Assembly: GCF_019049255.1 (NCBI RefSeq)
Contig: NZ_JAGMUJ010000130.1
Location: forward strand, 62,001-126,000
Reading direction: 5' to 3'
DNA: 64,000 nt
Source: Streptomyces sp. AC558_RSS880
Lineage (GTDB): Bacteria > Actinomycetota > Actinomycetes > Streptomycetales > Streptomycetaceae
Both the position numbers and the translations under genes were made by a program. The notes beneath the pieces are model-generated. The model was not told the DNA's origin. It was given only the letters and a program-made list of their open reading frames with translations, and made no database searches. Positions 25,840 to 34,506 of this stretch are shown piece by piece. The stretch's first letter is position 1, and the number at the start of each line of letters is the position of its first letter.

Positions 25840-27027
25840 TCAGCCCCGGCGCTCCGTGAACGGGCCGCCGGCCGCGAAGGCGTGGGCGGCGAAGCGTTCG
25901 CCGATGCGCCGGTGGGCGGCCGCGTCGGGGTGGAGCCGGTCGGGCAGCGGCAGCTCGGCGTGGTCCGCCTCGCCGTAGAGGTCACGGCCGTCGAGGTGGT
26001 GCAGGTTCGGGTCGTCCGCCGCGCGTTGCGTCACGATGCGTCTCAGCTCGTCGCGGATGACGTTGAGCGTCAGCTTGCCCGCGGCCCGTTCCGCGGGATC
26101 GCCGGCGGCGGTGAACAGGAGCCGGCCCTCACCGAGCCGGCTGAAGTCGTAGGCGGTGGGGCCGGGTGTGTCCTCGTGGATGGGGCACAGGATCGGCGAG
26201 ACGACCAGCAGCGGTGTGGTGGGGTGGCCCTCGCGGACGGTGTCGAGGAAGCCGTGCACGGCGGGCGTGAAGGCGCGCAGCCGCATCAGGTCGGTGTTGA
26301 CCAGGTTGATGCCGATCTTGACGCTGATCAGGTCGGCGGGCGTGTCACGCAGGGTGCGGGCGACGAACGGGTCGAGCAGGGCGCTGCCGCCGAAGCCCAG
26401 GTTGACCAGTTCCACGCCGCCCCGTGCGGCGGCGAGCGCGGGCCAGGTGGTGGTGGGGCTCGCGGCGTCGGAGCCGTGGCTGATGGAACTGCCGTGGTGC
26501 AGCCAGGTGCGGCGTCCGGAGGCGGGCGCGGGCTCGACGGGGGCGTCGGTGCGCAGGGCGACGAGTTCGGTGGTCTCGTTGTGCGGCAGCCAGACCTCGA
26601 CGGTCTTGTCGCGCCCGGGCAGGTCGGTGAAGCGGAGGGTGTCGGCGGGGCCGGTGCCGTGTTCGGCGGTTCCGGTGCTCATGTCGATGGTCAGGGTGTT
26701 GCCGCCGGACGCGGTCGCCCGGCCGGCCGGGTGTCCGTCGACGAGCAGGTCGTAGCAGCCGTCCGGGCGGGGCGGGGCACCGATGTAGACCCGCTTGGTG
26801 GGCAGGGTGTCGAGTTCGATCGCGGTCGCCCGGGTGCGGAAGACCAGTCGTACGCCGGAGGGCTGGGACTCGGCCATGGCGAGCTGTCCGTCGGCGTTCT
26901 GGGCGCGGGCCCAGGAGGGCAGGCGGTGGGGCAGCACCCCCCTCGCGGTGTGCTCCAGGTCGAGGGCGCCGCGCACGAGGTCCGCGGTGATGGGTGTGGT
27001 GGTCCAGGTGTGCGGGGTGGAGGGCAT
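25840..27027 (-). CDS. SGNH/GDSL-type carbohydrate esterase-like protein
   Basis: A 395-aa protein without signal peptide. A jelly-roll N-terminal domain (about 40-165) precedes an SGNH hydrolase domain: block I HHGSSISHGSD with the nucleophile Ser, block II GFGGSAL with Gly, block III KIGINLVN with Asn, block V DRLHPD with Asp/His. All four are intact. This two-domain layout occurs in bacterial sugar acetyl-esterases; deacylation of glycan fragments is a reasonable guess. It lies 60 bp after a TetR gene on the same strand, probably its repressor. Confidence 0.82.
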   Translation of the reverse strand: MPSTPHTWTTTPITADLVRGALDLEHTARGVLPHRLPSWARAQNADGQLAMAESQPSGVRLVFRTRATAIELDTLPTKRVYIGAPPRPDGCYDLLVDGHPAGRATASGGNTLTIDMSTGTAEHGTGPADTLRFTDLPGRDKTVEVWLPHNETTELVALRTDAPVEPAPASGRRTWLHHGSSISHGSDAASPTTTWPALAAARGGVELVNLGFGGSALLDPFVARTLRDTPADLISVKIGINLVNTDLMRLRAFTPAVHGFLDTVREGHPTTPLLVVSPILCPIHEDTPGPTAYDFSRLGEGRLLFTAAGDPAERAAGKLTLNVIRDELRRIVTQRAADDPNLHHLDGRDLYGEADHAELPLPDRLHPDAAAHRRIGERFAAHAFAAGGPFTERRG

Positions 27028-27087
27028 CGCTTCGTTCCGTCTGTCGGGGCGGGTGGATGAACGGGGTGGACGGCGCCGGGGCCTCCG

Positions 27088-27660
27088 TCAGGGCGTGGGC
27101 CAGTTGCGCAGCAGGGCGTCCAGCGCGTCGAGGACGCGTGTCCACGTCTCCTGCGTGTCGGGGGCGCTGTGGCTGAACCCGCCGCCCATCTCCAGGCTGA
27201 CGTAGCCGTGGAAGACGCTGCCCAGCAGGCGGACCGCGTGGGTCTGGTCCGGTTCCGTCAGGTCGTAGCCGCGCAGGAGGGCCCGGGCCATCTGCGCGTG
27301 CCGCACCCCCGCGCTGCCCGCGGCCTCCTTGGGGCCGAGCCGGAACTGGGCGGCCGCGTAACGGCCGGGATGCTCACGCGCGTAGTCGCGGTAGACGTTC
27401 GCCAGCGCGGTCAGGGCGTCCTTGCCGGCCCGTCCGGCCAGGGCGTCGGCGGCACGGTCGGCGAGTTCCTCCAGCGCGAGCAGGGCGATCCGCGTCTTGA
27501 GGTCGTGGGAGTTCTTCACGTGGGAGTACAGGCTCGCCACCTTGACGTCGAAGCGCCGGGCGAGCTCCGAGACGGTCACCCGGTCGAAGCCGACCTCGTC
27601 GGCGAGCTCGGCACCCGCCCGGGTCAGGCGTTCGGGGGTGAGTCCTACACGCGCTGCCAT
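27088..27660 (-). CDS. TetR family regulator with WHG-type C-terminal domain
   Basis: About 190 aa. HTH at about 20-50 (VSELARRFDVKVASLYSHV) and a C-terminal domain with FHGYVSLEMGGGF, typical of the TetR_C WHG group. ATG at 27660 has GGGAGG 6 nt upstream; ATG at 27678 is possible but lacks a site. A long palindrome at 27693-27719 lies just upstream and should be its operator. It precedes the GDSL esterase gene on the same strand and is divergent from the DNA ligase, whose promoter region the palindrome also occupies. Confidence 0.88.
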   Translation of the reverse strand: MAARVGLTPERLTRAGAELADEVGFDRVTVSELARRFDVKVASLYSHVKNSHDLKTRIALLALEELADRAADALAGRAGKDALTALANVYRDYAREHPGRYAAAQFRLGPKEAAGSAGVRHAQMARALLRGYDLTEPDQTHAVRLLGSVFHGYVSLEMGGGFSHSAPDTQETWTRVLDALDALLRNWPTP

Positions 27661-27692
27661 AACTATCCTCCCAATCAACTGAATCGATTATG

Positions 27693-27719
27693 CGCTTGCC
27701 TAAAGCCTTTAGGCAAGCG
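27693..27719. promoter_or_regulatory. 27-bp palindromic operator between tetR and the ligase gene
   Basis: CGCTTGCCTAAAG, one base, CTTTAGGCAAGCG: perfect 13-bp arms in the 109-bp divergent region, 33 bp before the TetR start and 51 bp before the ligase start. Length and symmetry are those of a strong TetR-type operator. Confidence 0.8.
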
Positions 27720-27769
27720 GACCCGGTGGTGATCACCGGCGAACCCCGTTGTCAGTGGTGGGAGGCAAG

Positions 27770-29851
27770 ATGCGACGCATGACATCACCTGCAGCAGTGA
27801 TCGTGGATGCCGCCGCCTACGCGCAGGCGGTCGAGGACGCCGTACGTGCGGCGGCCGCCTACTACGAGGGCGGTACCTCGCCGCTGGACGACGACGCGTA
27901 CGACCGGTTGGTGCGCGGGATCGCCGACTGGGAGGCGGAGCATCCCGACGGGATACTCCCCGACTCCCCCACCGGGAAGGTCGCCGGTGGGGCGGTGGAG
28001 GGCGACGTCCCGCACACGGTGCCGATGCTCAGCCTCGACAACGTGTTCTCCGCGGAGGAGTTCACCGCCTGGACCGCGTCCCTGTCCCGCCGCATCGGCC
28101 ATGACGCGACACGCTTCAGCGTGGGTCCGAAGCTGGACGGGCTCGCGATCGCCGCCCGCTACCGCGACGGCCGCCTCACCCGGCTGATCACCCGCGGGGA
28201 CGGGACGGCCGGGGAGGACGTCTCGCACGCGATCGGCACCGTCGAGGGGCTGCCCGAGAAGCTGGACGAGCCGGTCACCGTGGAGGTGCGCGGCGAAGTC
28301 CTCATGACGGCGGCCCAGTTCGAGTACGCCAACGAGGTGCGCACCGGCCACGGCGGGCAGCCGTTCGCCAACCCGCGCAACGCGGCCGCGGGCACCCTGC
28401 GGGCGAAGGAGCGGCTCTACACGGTGCCGATGACGTTCTTCGGCTACGGCCTGCTGCCGCTGCCGGACACCGACTCCGCCCTCGCCGAGAAGCTGAACGA
28501 GCTCGCGCACAGCGATCTGATGGCGCTGGCGGGCGACCTCGGGGTGCACACCAGCGCCCGTACGGCGGTCCCGGACGTCGTCGCCGAGACGCCCGAGGAG
28601 GTCCTGGTCCGGGTGAAGGAGATCGCCGCGCTCCGCGCCGAGCTGCCGTTCGGCATCGACGGGATCGTCGTCAAGGCCGACCTCGCCGCCGACCAGCGGG
28701 CCGCCGGGTCCGGCTCACGCGCACCGCGCTGGGCGATCGCCTACAAGCTGCCGGCCGTGGAGAAGATCACCCGGCTGCTGGAGGTGGAGTGGAACGTCGG
28801 CCGCACCGGGATCATCGCGCCGCGCGGTGTCCTCGAACCGGTCGTCATCGACGGCTCCACCATCACCTACGCCACCCTGCACAACCCGGCCGACATCACC
28901 CGCCGCGACCTGCGCCTGGGCGACCACGTCATGGTCCACCGCGCGGGTGACGTCATCCCGCGCGTCGAGGCGCCGGTCGCCCATCTGCGCACGGGTGAGG
29001 AGCGGCCGATCGAGTTCCCGGCGCAGTGTCCGCGCTGCGGTTCGGACATCGACACCGGCGAGGAACGCTGGCGGTGCGCCCAGGGCCGCAACTGCCACCT
29101 CGTCGCGTCCCTCGCCTACGCCGCCGGCCGCGACCAGCTCGACATCGAGGGCCTCGGCGCCACCCGCGTGGTGCAGCTGGTCGAGGCGGGCCTGGTGGCC
29201 GATCTCGCCGATCTGTTCACCCTGCGGCGCGAGCAGTTGCTCGCCCTGGAGCGGATGGGCGAGACCAGCACCGACAATCTGCTCGCCGCGCTCGCCAAGG
29301 CCAAGGAGCAGCCGCTGTCGCGGGTGCTGTGCGCGCTGGGCGTGCGGGGCACCGGAAGATCCATGTCACGGCGTATCGCCCGCTACTTCGCCACCATGGA
29401 CCACATCCGCGCGGCCGACGCCGAGTCGATGCAGCGGGTCGAGGGCATCGGAGCGGAGAAGGCGCCCTCGATCGTCGCGGAGCTGGCCGAACTCGCGCCG
29501 CTCATCGACAAGCTCGCCGCCGTCGGCGTCAACATGACGGAGCCCGGGGCCACTCCGCCACCGCCCGCGGGTGCCGAGGCCGACGCCCCGGCCGAAGGCG
29601 GCCCGTTGGCCGGGATGACGGTGGTGGTCACCGGCGCGATGACCGGGAAACTGGAGAAGCTCTCCCGCAACGAGATGAACGAACTCGTCGAACGGGCCGG
29701 CGGCCGTTCCTCCTCCAGCGTCTCCAAGAAGACCGCCCTCGTGGTCGCGGGCGAGGGTGCCGGTTCCAAGCGCGCCAAGGCCGAACAGCTCGGCGTCCGC
29801 CTCGCCACCCCGGAGGAGTTCGCCGCCCTGGTCGCCGAACTCCTCGACTGA
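27770..29851 (+). CDS. ligA: NAD-dependent DNA ligase (LigA-like, probably a second copy)
   Basis: About 693 aa with the LigA layout: NMN-binding N-terminal Ia region (LDDDAYDRLVRG, LPDSPTGKVAGG), adenylation domain with Lys121 in GPKLDGLA, OB-fold, Cys4 zinc finger starting at Cys420 (CPRCG...RCAQGRNC), helix-hairpin-helix repeats (RMGETSTDNLLAALA) and C-terminal BRCT. Canonical LigA motif I is KIDG; here it is KLDG with an unusual GP before it. Start at 27770 has GGGAGG at ideal distance; ATG at 27779 is the alternative. Streptomycetes carry an essential LigA elsewhere, so this is likely an accessory ligase. A TetR operator covers its promoter region. Confidence 0.88.
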   Translation: MRRMTSPAAVIVDAAAYAQAVEDAVRAAAAYYEGGTSPLDDDAYDRLVRGIADWEAEHPDGILPDSPTGKVAGGAVEGDVPHTVPMLSLDNVFSAEEFTAWTASLSRRIGHDATRFSVGPKLDGLAIAARYRDGRLTRLITRGDGTAGEDVSHAIGTVEGLPEKLDEPVTVEVRGEVLMTAAQFEYANEVRTGHGGQPFANPRNAAAGTLRAKERLYTVPMTFFGYGLLPLPDTDSALAEKLNELAHSDLMALAGDLGVHTSARTAVPDVVAETPEEVLVRVKEIAALRAELPFGIDGIVVKADLAADQRAAGSGSRAPRWAIAYKLPAVEKITRLLEVEWNVGRTGIIAPRGVLEPVVIDGSTITYATLHNPADITRRDLRLGDHVMVHRAGDVIPRVEAPVAHLRTGEERPIEFPAQCPRCGSDIDTGEERWRCAQGRNCHLVASLAYAAGRDQLDIEGLGATRVVQLVEAGLVADLADLFTLRREQLLALERMGETSTDNLLAALAKAKEQPLSRVLCALGVRGTGRSMSRRIARYFATMDHIRAADAESMQRVEGIGAEKAPSIVAELAELAPLIDKLAAVGVNMTEPGATPPPPAGAEADAPAEGGPLAGMTVVVTGAMTGKLEKLSRNEMNELVERAGGRSSSSVSKKTALVVAGEGAGSKRAKAEQLGVRLATPEEFAALVAELLD

Positions 29852-29877
29852 GCCGGCCGCCGGCCTGCGCCCGGCCG

Positions 29878-30327
29878 TCAGGGCGCGGCGCAGGCCTCGG
29901 CGATGGACAGACTGTTCTCGTAGAGGTGGTGACGGGTGATCCGGCCGCCCTCCACGGTGAGGCGCAGGGCGAACGGGCCCTGGAAGGACCGTCCCGTCGC
30001 CCGTACCGTCCCCGACAGATGCCCCATCAGGACCGCGTCCTTCCCGTCGACGAGGAAGGTGTCGACGGAGGCACGCGCGTCCTCGGGCACGGTGTGCTCC
30101 ATCAACTCCGTGGACTGGGCCGCGCATTCGACGGCGGTGGAGCGGGGGCGGATCCACGGGACGGCGGGGTTGTCGGCGAGCAGCCAGTCGACCTCGTCGG
30201 CGAAGAGCGCGACGAGCCGTCCGGTGTCCCCGGACAACCTGGCGGCGAGGAACTCCCGCACGACGGCCCGGGTGGCCTCGGCGTCGGCGTCGGCATGCGC
30301 GGTGGTGGCGGGGAAACGGGTGGACAT
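29878..30327 (-). CDS. SnoaL-like (NTF2-fold) protein
   Basis: A 149-aa protein with the cone-shaped alpha+beta-barrel pattern of the SnoaL/NTF2 superfamily: AVVREFLAARLSGDTGRLVALFADEVDW near the start and ITRHHLYENSLSIAEA at the end. Members include polyketide cyclases, isomerases and ketosteroid-binding proteins; many have no known reaction. It ends 27 bp from the converging ligase stop. There are no partner genes, only a decayed TetR remnant upstream. Confidence 0.8.
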   Translation of the reverse strand: MSTRFPATTAHADADAEATRAVVREFLAARLSGDTGRLVALFADEVDWLLADNPAVPWIRPRSTAVECAAQSTELMEHTVPEDARASVDTFLVDGKDAVLMGHLSGTVRATGRSFQGPFALRLTVEGGRITRHHLYENSLSIAEACAAP

Positions 30328-30509
30328 GACGCTCTCCTCGGGGCTGCGGCCGGATTCCGGCGCGGGGTCTCGGTGGATGTGCCTGATCCTGCCGGAGGGG
30401 AAGGAGCGGGTCGATTACCTCGGGCGTCATGCCCGGGCCGGGGCGGGGCGGCCGGACGCGACCGTCGCCGGTTACGAACCCTGGCGGTCGGCTTCTGTCC
30501 GCGAACCGG

Positions 30510-30900
30510 GCCGACGGTGCGGGACCTGGCTCGGAGTCCTCGCCCGATGGCGTCCAGGAGCCTCTGCTCGGCCTCCTCCACCTGGCCGGGGAGCAGCCCG
30601 CGCAAAAGTCCCTCGATGAGGAGCACCGCCATGCCGTGCACGGACGCCCAGACGAAGTACTCGGCTTGCGGGTGGCGTTCACGGGGAGGACGCCGCACGC
30701 GGACAGGTCGTCCAGCGCGTCCGACAGCAGGCGGAAGGCGGTGCGGCCACCGGTTCCGGCGGCGGCCTCGGTGTCGGTGTCCTGCGTGTCCGTGGTCGCG
30801 AACGCCGCGCGGCACAGACCGGGTTCGTTCCGCGCGAAGGACAGGTAGCCGCGGACCAGGGCCCTGAGCCGCGCGCGGGCCGCGGCGGCACGGACACTCG
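30510..30900 (-). pseudogene. TetR regulator remnant, HTH missing and frameshifted
   Basis: In one minus frame LRALVRGYLSFARNEPGL to SDALDDLSACGVLPV reads as the ligand domain of a WHG-type TetR. Near 30675 the similarity passes to the next frame: QAEYFVWASVHGMAVLLIEG and then AEQRLLDAIGRGLRA. No helix-turn-helix precedes it; sequence similarity stops at a 17-bp direct repeat (30904-30944). This is a regulator broken by an N-terminal deletion and a frameshift. Confidence 0.7.
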
Positions 30901-30903
30901 TCG

Positions 30904-30944
30904 TCAGCGTGCGGGGTACGGAGACACTCAGCGTGCGGGGTACG
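30904..30944. repeat. 17-bp tandem direct repeat at a gene-decay junction
   Basis: TCAGCGTGCGGGGTACG occurs at 30904-30920 and 30928-30944, period 24. The second copy contains the stop codon of the hypothetical gene at 30928-31263, and the first abuts the broken end of the TetR remnant. This looks like a duplication formed when the flanking DNA was deleted or rearranged. Confidence 0.75.
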
Positions 30945-31263
30945 GGGGCGGCGCGCCTTCGGGTACGGCCACGGCGAACTGCCGGTCGGGACCGAAGCGC
31001 ATGAACTCCCCGTGCTTCCCGCCCGTGGGCCTCAGCTCCATCAGGAGCGGCGGCTCCACGGTGCGCAGATCGACGAGGGACGCCTCGTCCGGGAGGCCGG
31101 CGGTCACGGCGGCCAGATCGGGGTCGCCGGTGCCGCGCAACCCGGCGACGGGGGTACCGGAGACCTCGACGCCCCCGCTCCAGACCGACTCGCAGGGGAA
31201 CTGGATGGTGATCGAGGCCAGGATCCGGCCTGCTTGCCGCCTGCCGTCGTGGGCGACCGGCAA
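30928..31263 (-). CDS. Hypothetical protein, 111 aa
   Basis: The frame reads LASITIQFPCESVWSGGVEV and later EPPLLMELRPTGGKHGEF, ending VPEGAPPPYPAR. I do not recognise the family. The only start in reach is TTG at 31263, without a good ribosome-binding site, so the N-terminus is uncertain. Codon usage and the lack of long charged runs look coding, but the flanks are gene remnants, so it may itself be decaying. No membrane segment or signal peptide. Confidence 0.45.
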   Translation of the reverse strand: MPVAHDGRRQAGRILASITIQFPCESVWSGGVEVSGTPVAGLRGTGDPDLAAVTAGLPDEASLVDLRTVEPPLLMELRPTGGKHGEFMRFGPDRQFAVAVPEGAPPPYPAR

Positions 31264-31307
31264 CGGCGAGAGGACATCGTGATGACCGGGCGGACCGGCG
31301 CCGCGCC

Positions 31308-31541
31308 CGAGGGGGCACCAGCGTCGCGCCCTGGGTGGTGACCGACGGCACCGGGGCGTTCCTCGACTTCGTCGCCCGGGCGTTCGACGGTGAGGAGCTC
31401 GGGCGGGTGGCGACCGAGGACGGGTCGATCGGGCACGGCGAGATCCGGGTCGGCGACACCGTCGTCCTGGCCTTCGACCGGCGCGCGGACCGGCCGGTCG
31501 TGCCGAGTCCGCTGCGGGTGTTCGTCGCCGACGGTCGATAA
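31308..31541 (+). pseudogene. VOC/PhnB-like glyoxalase fragment
   Basis: The frame reads GGTSVAPWVVTDGTGAFLDF, then ELGRVATEDGSIGHGEI and DTVVLAFDRRADRP, closely matching the first half of PhnB-type VOC proteins (about 130-150 aa), and then stops at VFVADGR. The second beta-alpha-beta-beta unit is missing. An ATG with suitable N-terminal sequence at 31280 is in another frame, so both ends are damaged. A GTG at 31335 could still start a 68-aa product. Confidence 0.65.
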
Positions 31542-31574
31542 TCCAGTTCCGATCACTCTCAGCGAGGGGACGCC

Positions 31575-32483
31575 ATGCCCAGCAGCAGCCTGTACGACAT
31601 CCTGGACGACCGCTTCCGTACCGGACGCTGCGCGAACGGCGACAGCAGGCTGGAGGTCCTGTACGACGGCTGCCGCTGGGCCGAGGGCCCGCTGTATCTG
31701 CCCGCCTGGCGCCAGCTGATCTGGAGCGACATCCCCAACGACCGCATCCTGCGCTGGGACGAGGCCACCGGAACGGTCGGCGTCTTCCGTGCCCCGGCCG
31801 GTCACAGCAACGGCAACACCGTCGACCGGCAGGGCCGCCTGGTCACCTGCGAGCAGGGCAACCGCCGCGTCACCCGCACCGAACCGGACGGGACCGTGAC
31901 CGTCCTCGCCGACCGGTACGCCGGCAAGCGGCTCAACAGCCCGAACGACTCCGTCGTACGCTCCGACGGCACGATCTGGTTCTCCGACCCGGACTTCGGC
32001 ATCACCAGCGACTACGAGGGCCATCGCGCCGAGTCGGAGATCGGCGCGTGCAACGTGTACCGGATCGACCCGCTGTCGGGGGAGGTCCACCTCGCCGCGG
32101 AGGGGTTCGAGGGGCCCAACGGGGTCGTCCTGTCCCCCGACGAGAGCCGGTTGTACGTCTCCGACTCGCGGGCCGCCCGCATCCACGTGTACGGCGTCCG
32201 GGAGGACGGCACGCTGTCCGACGGCGAGGTCTTCGCCGAGGCCCGGGGCGATGTCCACTTCGACAACATCCGCTTCGACGACGAGGGCCGCCTGTGGGCG
32301 GCGGCCCTCGACGACGGCGTGCACTGCTACGACCCCGACGGCACCCTCATCGGGAGGCTGCGCGTGCCCGAGCCCGTCTCCAACATCGCCTTCGGCGGCC
32401 CGAAGAACAACCGCCTGTTCATCACGGCCACCACCTCCCTGTACTCCCTGGTGATGTCGGTGACCGGGGCTCCGCGCCTCTGA
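31575..32483 (+). CDS. SMP-30/gluconolactonase-like beta-propeller hydrolase
   Basis: A 302-aa six-bladed propeller of the SMP-30/gluconolactonase/LRE family: EGPLYLPAWRQLIWSDIPN, LNSPNDSVVRSDGTIWFSDP, GPNGVVLSPDESRLYVSDS. The metal-ligand Glu of AEGP, Asn of SPND and Asp of SPDE are all present. No signal peptide, so it is cytoplasmic. The family hydrolyses sugar lactones such as D-glucono- or arabinono-lactone; it could link to furanose oxidation, but it lies outside the sugar island and has no LacI box. GAGGGGACGCC before the ATG supports the start. Confidence 0.88.
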   Translation: MPSSSLYDILDDRFRTGRCANGDSRLEVLYDGCRWAEGPLYLPAWRQLIWSDIPNDRILRWDEATGTVGVFRAPAGHSNGNTVDRQGRLVTCEQGNRRVTRTEPDGTVTVLADRYAGKRLNSPNDSVVRSDGTIWFSDPDFGITSDYEGHRAESEIGACNVYRIDPLSGEVHLAAEGFEGPNGVVLSPDESRLYVSDSRAARIHVYGVREDGTLSDGEVFAEARGDVHFDNIRFDDEGRLWAAALDDGVHCYDPDGTLIGRLRVPEPVSNIAFGGPKNNRLFITATTSLYSLVMSVTGAPRL

Positions 32484-32616
32484 ACGGGCCGCGCGAGGTT
32501 TTCGGCCACCCGGGTCCGCGCCCTTCGTCCGAAACGGCTGTTTTCGATACCGCTCCCTGTCTCGTTGAGTTCCGTGCGTCGTCTTCACGCCACCGACCAG
32601 GCAGGGAGAAGTGCCG

Positions 32617-34491
32617 TTGACCCACGAGAACACCCGCGCCGTCCCGCCCCCGCCGCCCGCCGAGATCACGTACTCCGGCCACTACTCCGTCAACCCGCTC
32701 GGCCAGGTCGGCTTCCGCTCCCTGTGCTCCCAACTCCCCTCCGTCCTGCGCCGGATCACCGCCATGGCGTGGCGGACCGACCGTCGGGCCGTGGTCCTGC
32801 TCCTCACCTGCCAGCTGATCACGGGCGTGTCGGCGGCGGTGCTGCTGGCGGCCACGGCGAGGGCCATGGGTCCGATCCTCGGGGCGGGCACGGTCGCGGA
32901 CCGCCTGCACCGGGCGCTCCCCGCGCTCGTCGTCGTCGCGGCGGCGAGCGCCGTCACCCGCGCGGCGGCGGCCCTGGCCATGTACGCCGAACGGCGGATC
33001 ACGCCCCGGCTGACCACGGAGACCGACTCGGCGCTGGTCGAGGCCGTCTGCCGGGTCGAGGCCGCGGCGTACGCCACGGACGGCTTCTCCGACCGCCAGG
33101 AAGCGGCCGAGATGGGCGTGATGCGCACGCACGTGATGGTCATGGACGCCCAGCGCTTCATGGCCGCGCTGATCAGGATGATCACGGCCGGCGGTGTCCT
33201 GTCCGTGCTCAACCCCCTCATGCTGCCGCTGCTCCTGCTGGCCGTGGCCCCGGCCGGCGTGGGAGCCGTCCTCACCGCGCGCGTCGACTACGAGATCCAC
33301 TACGCGAACGTCGCCGACCGCAACGTGCGCGGGATGACCCGCTGGTGGGCGACCACGCCGAAGTACGCGGACGAGGTCCGCGCCAACGGCATGACCGACT
33401 ACCTCCTGTACTGGTACCGCGCCCTGTCGGAGCGGGTCGACCGGCGGTCCCTGGCCGCCGCTCCCCGGACCCTGCGCATCGCCTTGCTGTCCTCCGTCGC
33501 CAGTGGGGCGTTCCTGGCCGCCACCTGGGGGATGCTCGCCTGGCTGGCCGTCACCGGGCGGATCGCACCGGCCATCGCCGCCACGGCCGTCGTCGCGGTC
33601 CAGACGACCCTGGCGGCGCTGTCCCAGGTCGTCGTCAACGGAGCGGCGGTGTTCCACACCAGTCTGTACCTCAGCGACATGCAGGCGTTCTTCGACGACG
33701 CCGCCGAGCGGGCGCCCAAGCGGGGCCCGAGGACCGTCCAGGCCCCGGTGGAGGAGATCCGGCTGGACGAGGTCACGTACCAGTACCCGGGCAAGGACAG
33801 GCCCGCCGTCGACGGTGTCTCGCTGACCCTGCGGCGGGGGGAGATCCTCGCCGTGGTCGGCGTGAACGGCTCCGGGAAGAGCACCCTGACCCGGCTGATC
33901 ACCGGCATCTACCTCGCGGACAAGGGCCGGGTCACCTGGGACGGCACCGACATCGCCCACGCCGATCCGGCCACCGTGTGGGACTGCACCGGCCTGGTGC
34001 CGCAGATCTTCGCCCAGTGGCCCCTGCGGGTGCGGGAGAACGTGACGCTGGGGCAGCCGAGGAGCCTCGACGACGGGGAGGTGTGGGAGGCGGTCGACGC
34101 GGTCGGGATGCGCGACGCCGTCGAGGACCTGCCCGCCGGGCTCGACACCCTCCTGGCCCGCGAGATCTTCGGCGGTGCCGAACTCTCCGGCGGCCAGTGG
34201 CAGCGCCTCGCCTGCTCCCGGGCCCTGTACCGGCGCCCGCCCCTGCTGATCCTCGACGAGCCCACCTCGCAGATGGACCCGCGTGGTGAGCACGGCATCT
34301 TCGAGAGGATCAAGGCGATCTCCGGCGACCGCATCACCATCGTGGTCACACACCGTCTGGAGAACACCAAGATCGCCGATCACATCATCGTCATGGAGAA
34401 GGGGCGGATCACCGAACACGGCACCTACGACGACCTCGTCCACGCCGCCGGCACCTTCGCCGACCTCCTGCGCCTGTCCCAGGACCGCTGA
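32617..34491 (+). CDS. ABC exporter, fused membrane and ATPase domains
   Basis: About 624 aa. N-terminal tail (about 50 residues), six-helix membrane domain (about 60-340) and a C-terminal nucleotide-binding domain: Walker A GVNGSGKST, signature LSGGQWQRL, Walker B LLILDEPTSQMD, H-loop THRLENT. The half-transporter must dimerise. GGGAGA fits the TTG at 32617; a GTG at 32611 is the alternative but lies too close to it. The type resembles exporters of peptide natural-product clusters, yet no precursor or modifying enzyme is nearby, so the cargo is unknown. Convergent with the VOC gene. Confidence 0.88.
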   Translation: MTHENTRAVPPPPPAEITYSGHYSVNPLGQVGFRSLCSQLPSVLRRITAMAWRTDRRAVVLLLTCQLITGVSAAVLLAATARAMGPILGAGTVADRLHRALPALVVVAAASAVTRAAAALAMYAERRITPRLTTETDSALVEAVCRVEAAAYATDGFSDRQEAAEMGVMRTHVMVMDAQRFMAALIRMITAGGVLSVLNPLMLPLLLLAVAPAGVGAVLTARVDYEIHYANVADRNVRGMTRWWATTPKYADEVRANGMTDYLLYWYRALSERVDRRSLAAAPRTLRIALLSSVASGAFLAATWGMLAWLAVTGRIAPAIAATAVVAVQTTLAALSQVVVNGAAVFHTSLYLSDMQAFFDDAAERAPKRGPRTVQAPVEEIRLDEVTYQYPGKDRPAVDGVSLTLRRGEILAVVGVNGSGKSTLTRLITGIYLADKGRVTWDGTDIAHADPATVWDCTGLVPQIFAQWPLRVRENVTLGQPRSLDDGEVWEAVDAVGMRDAVEDLPAGLDTLLAREIFGGAELSGGQWQRLACSRALYRRPPLLILDEPTSQMDPRGEHGIFERIKAISGDRITIVVTHRLENTKIADHIIVMEKGRITEHGTYDDLVHAAGTFADLLRLSQDR

Positions 34492-34506
34492 GAACACCGG
34501 CGTTCC

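Noticed and set aside
27682..27689. AATCGATT near the tetR start as another LacI-A box
   Set aside because: It has an ATCGAT core but none of the outer bases; the long TetR palindrome next to it explains the control of this promoter.
32484..32616. A RiPP precursor peptide gene before the ABC exporter
   Set aside because: No start codon with ribosome-binding site opens a peptide of useful length in this gap, and no modifying enzyme is nearby.
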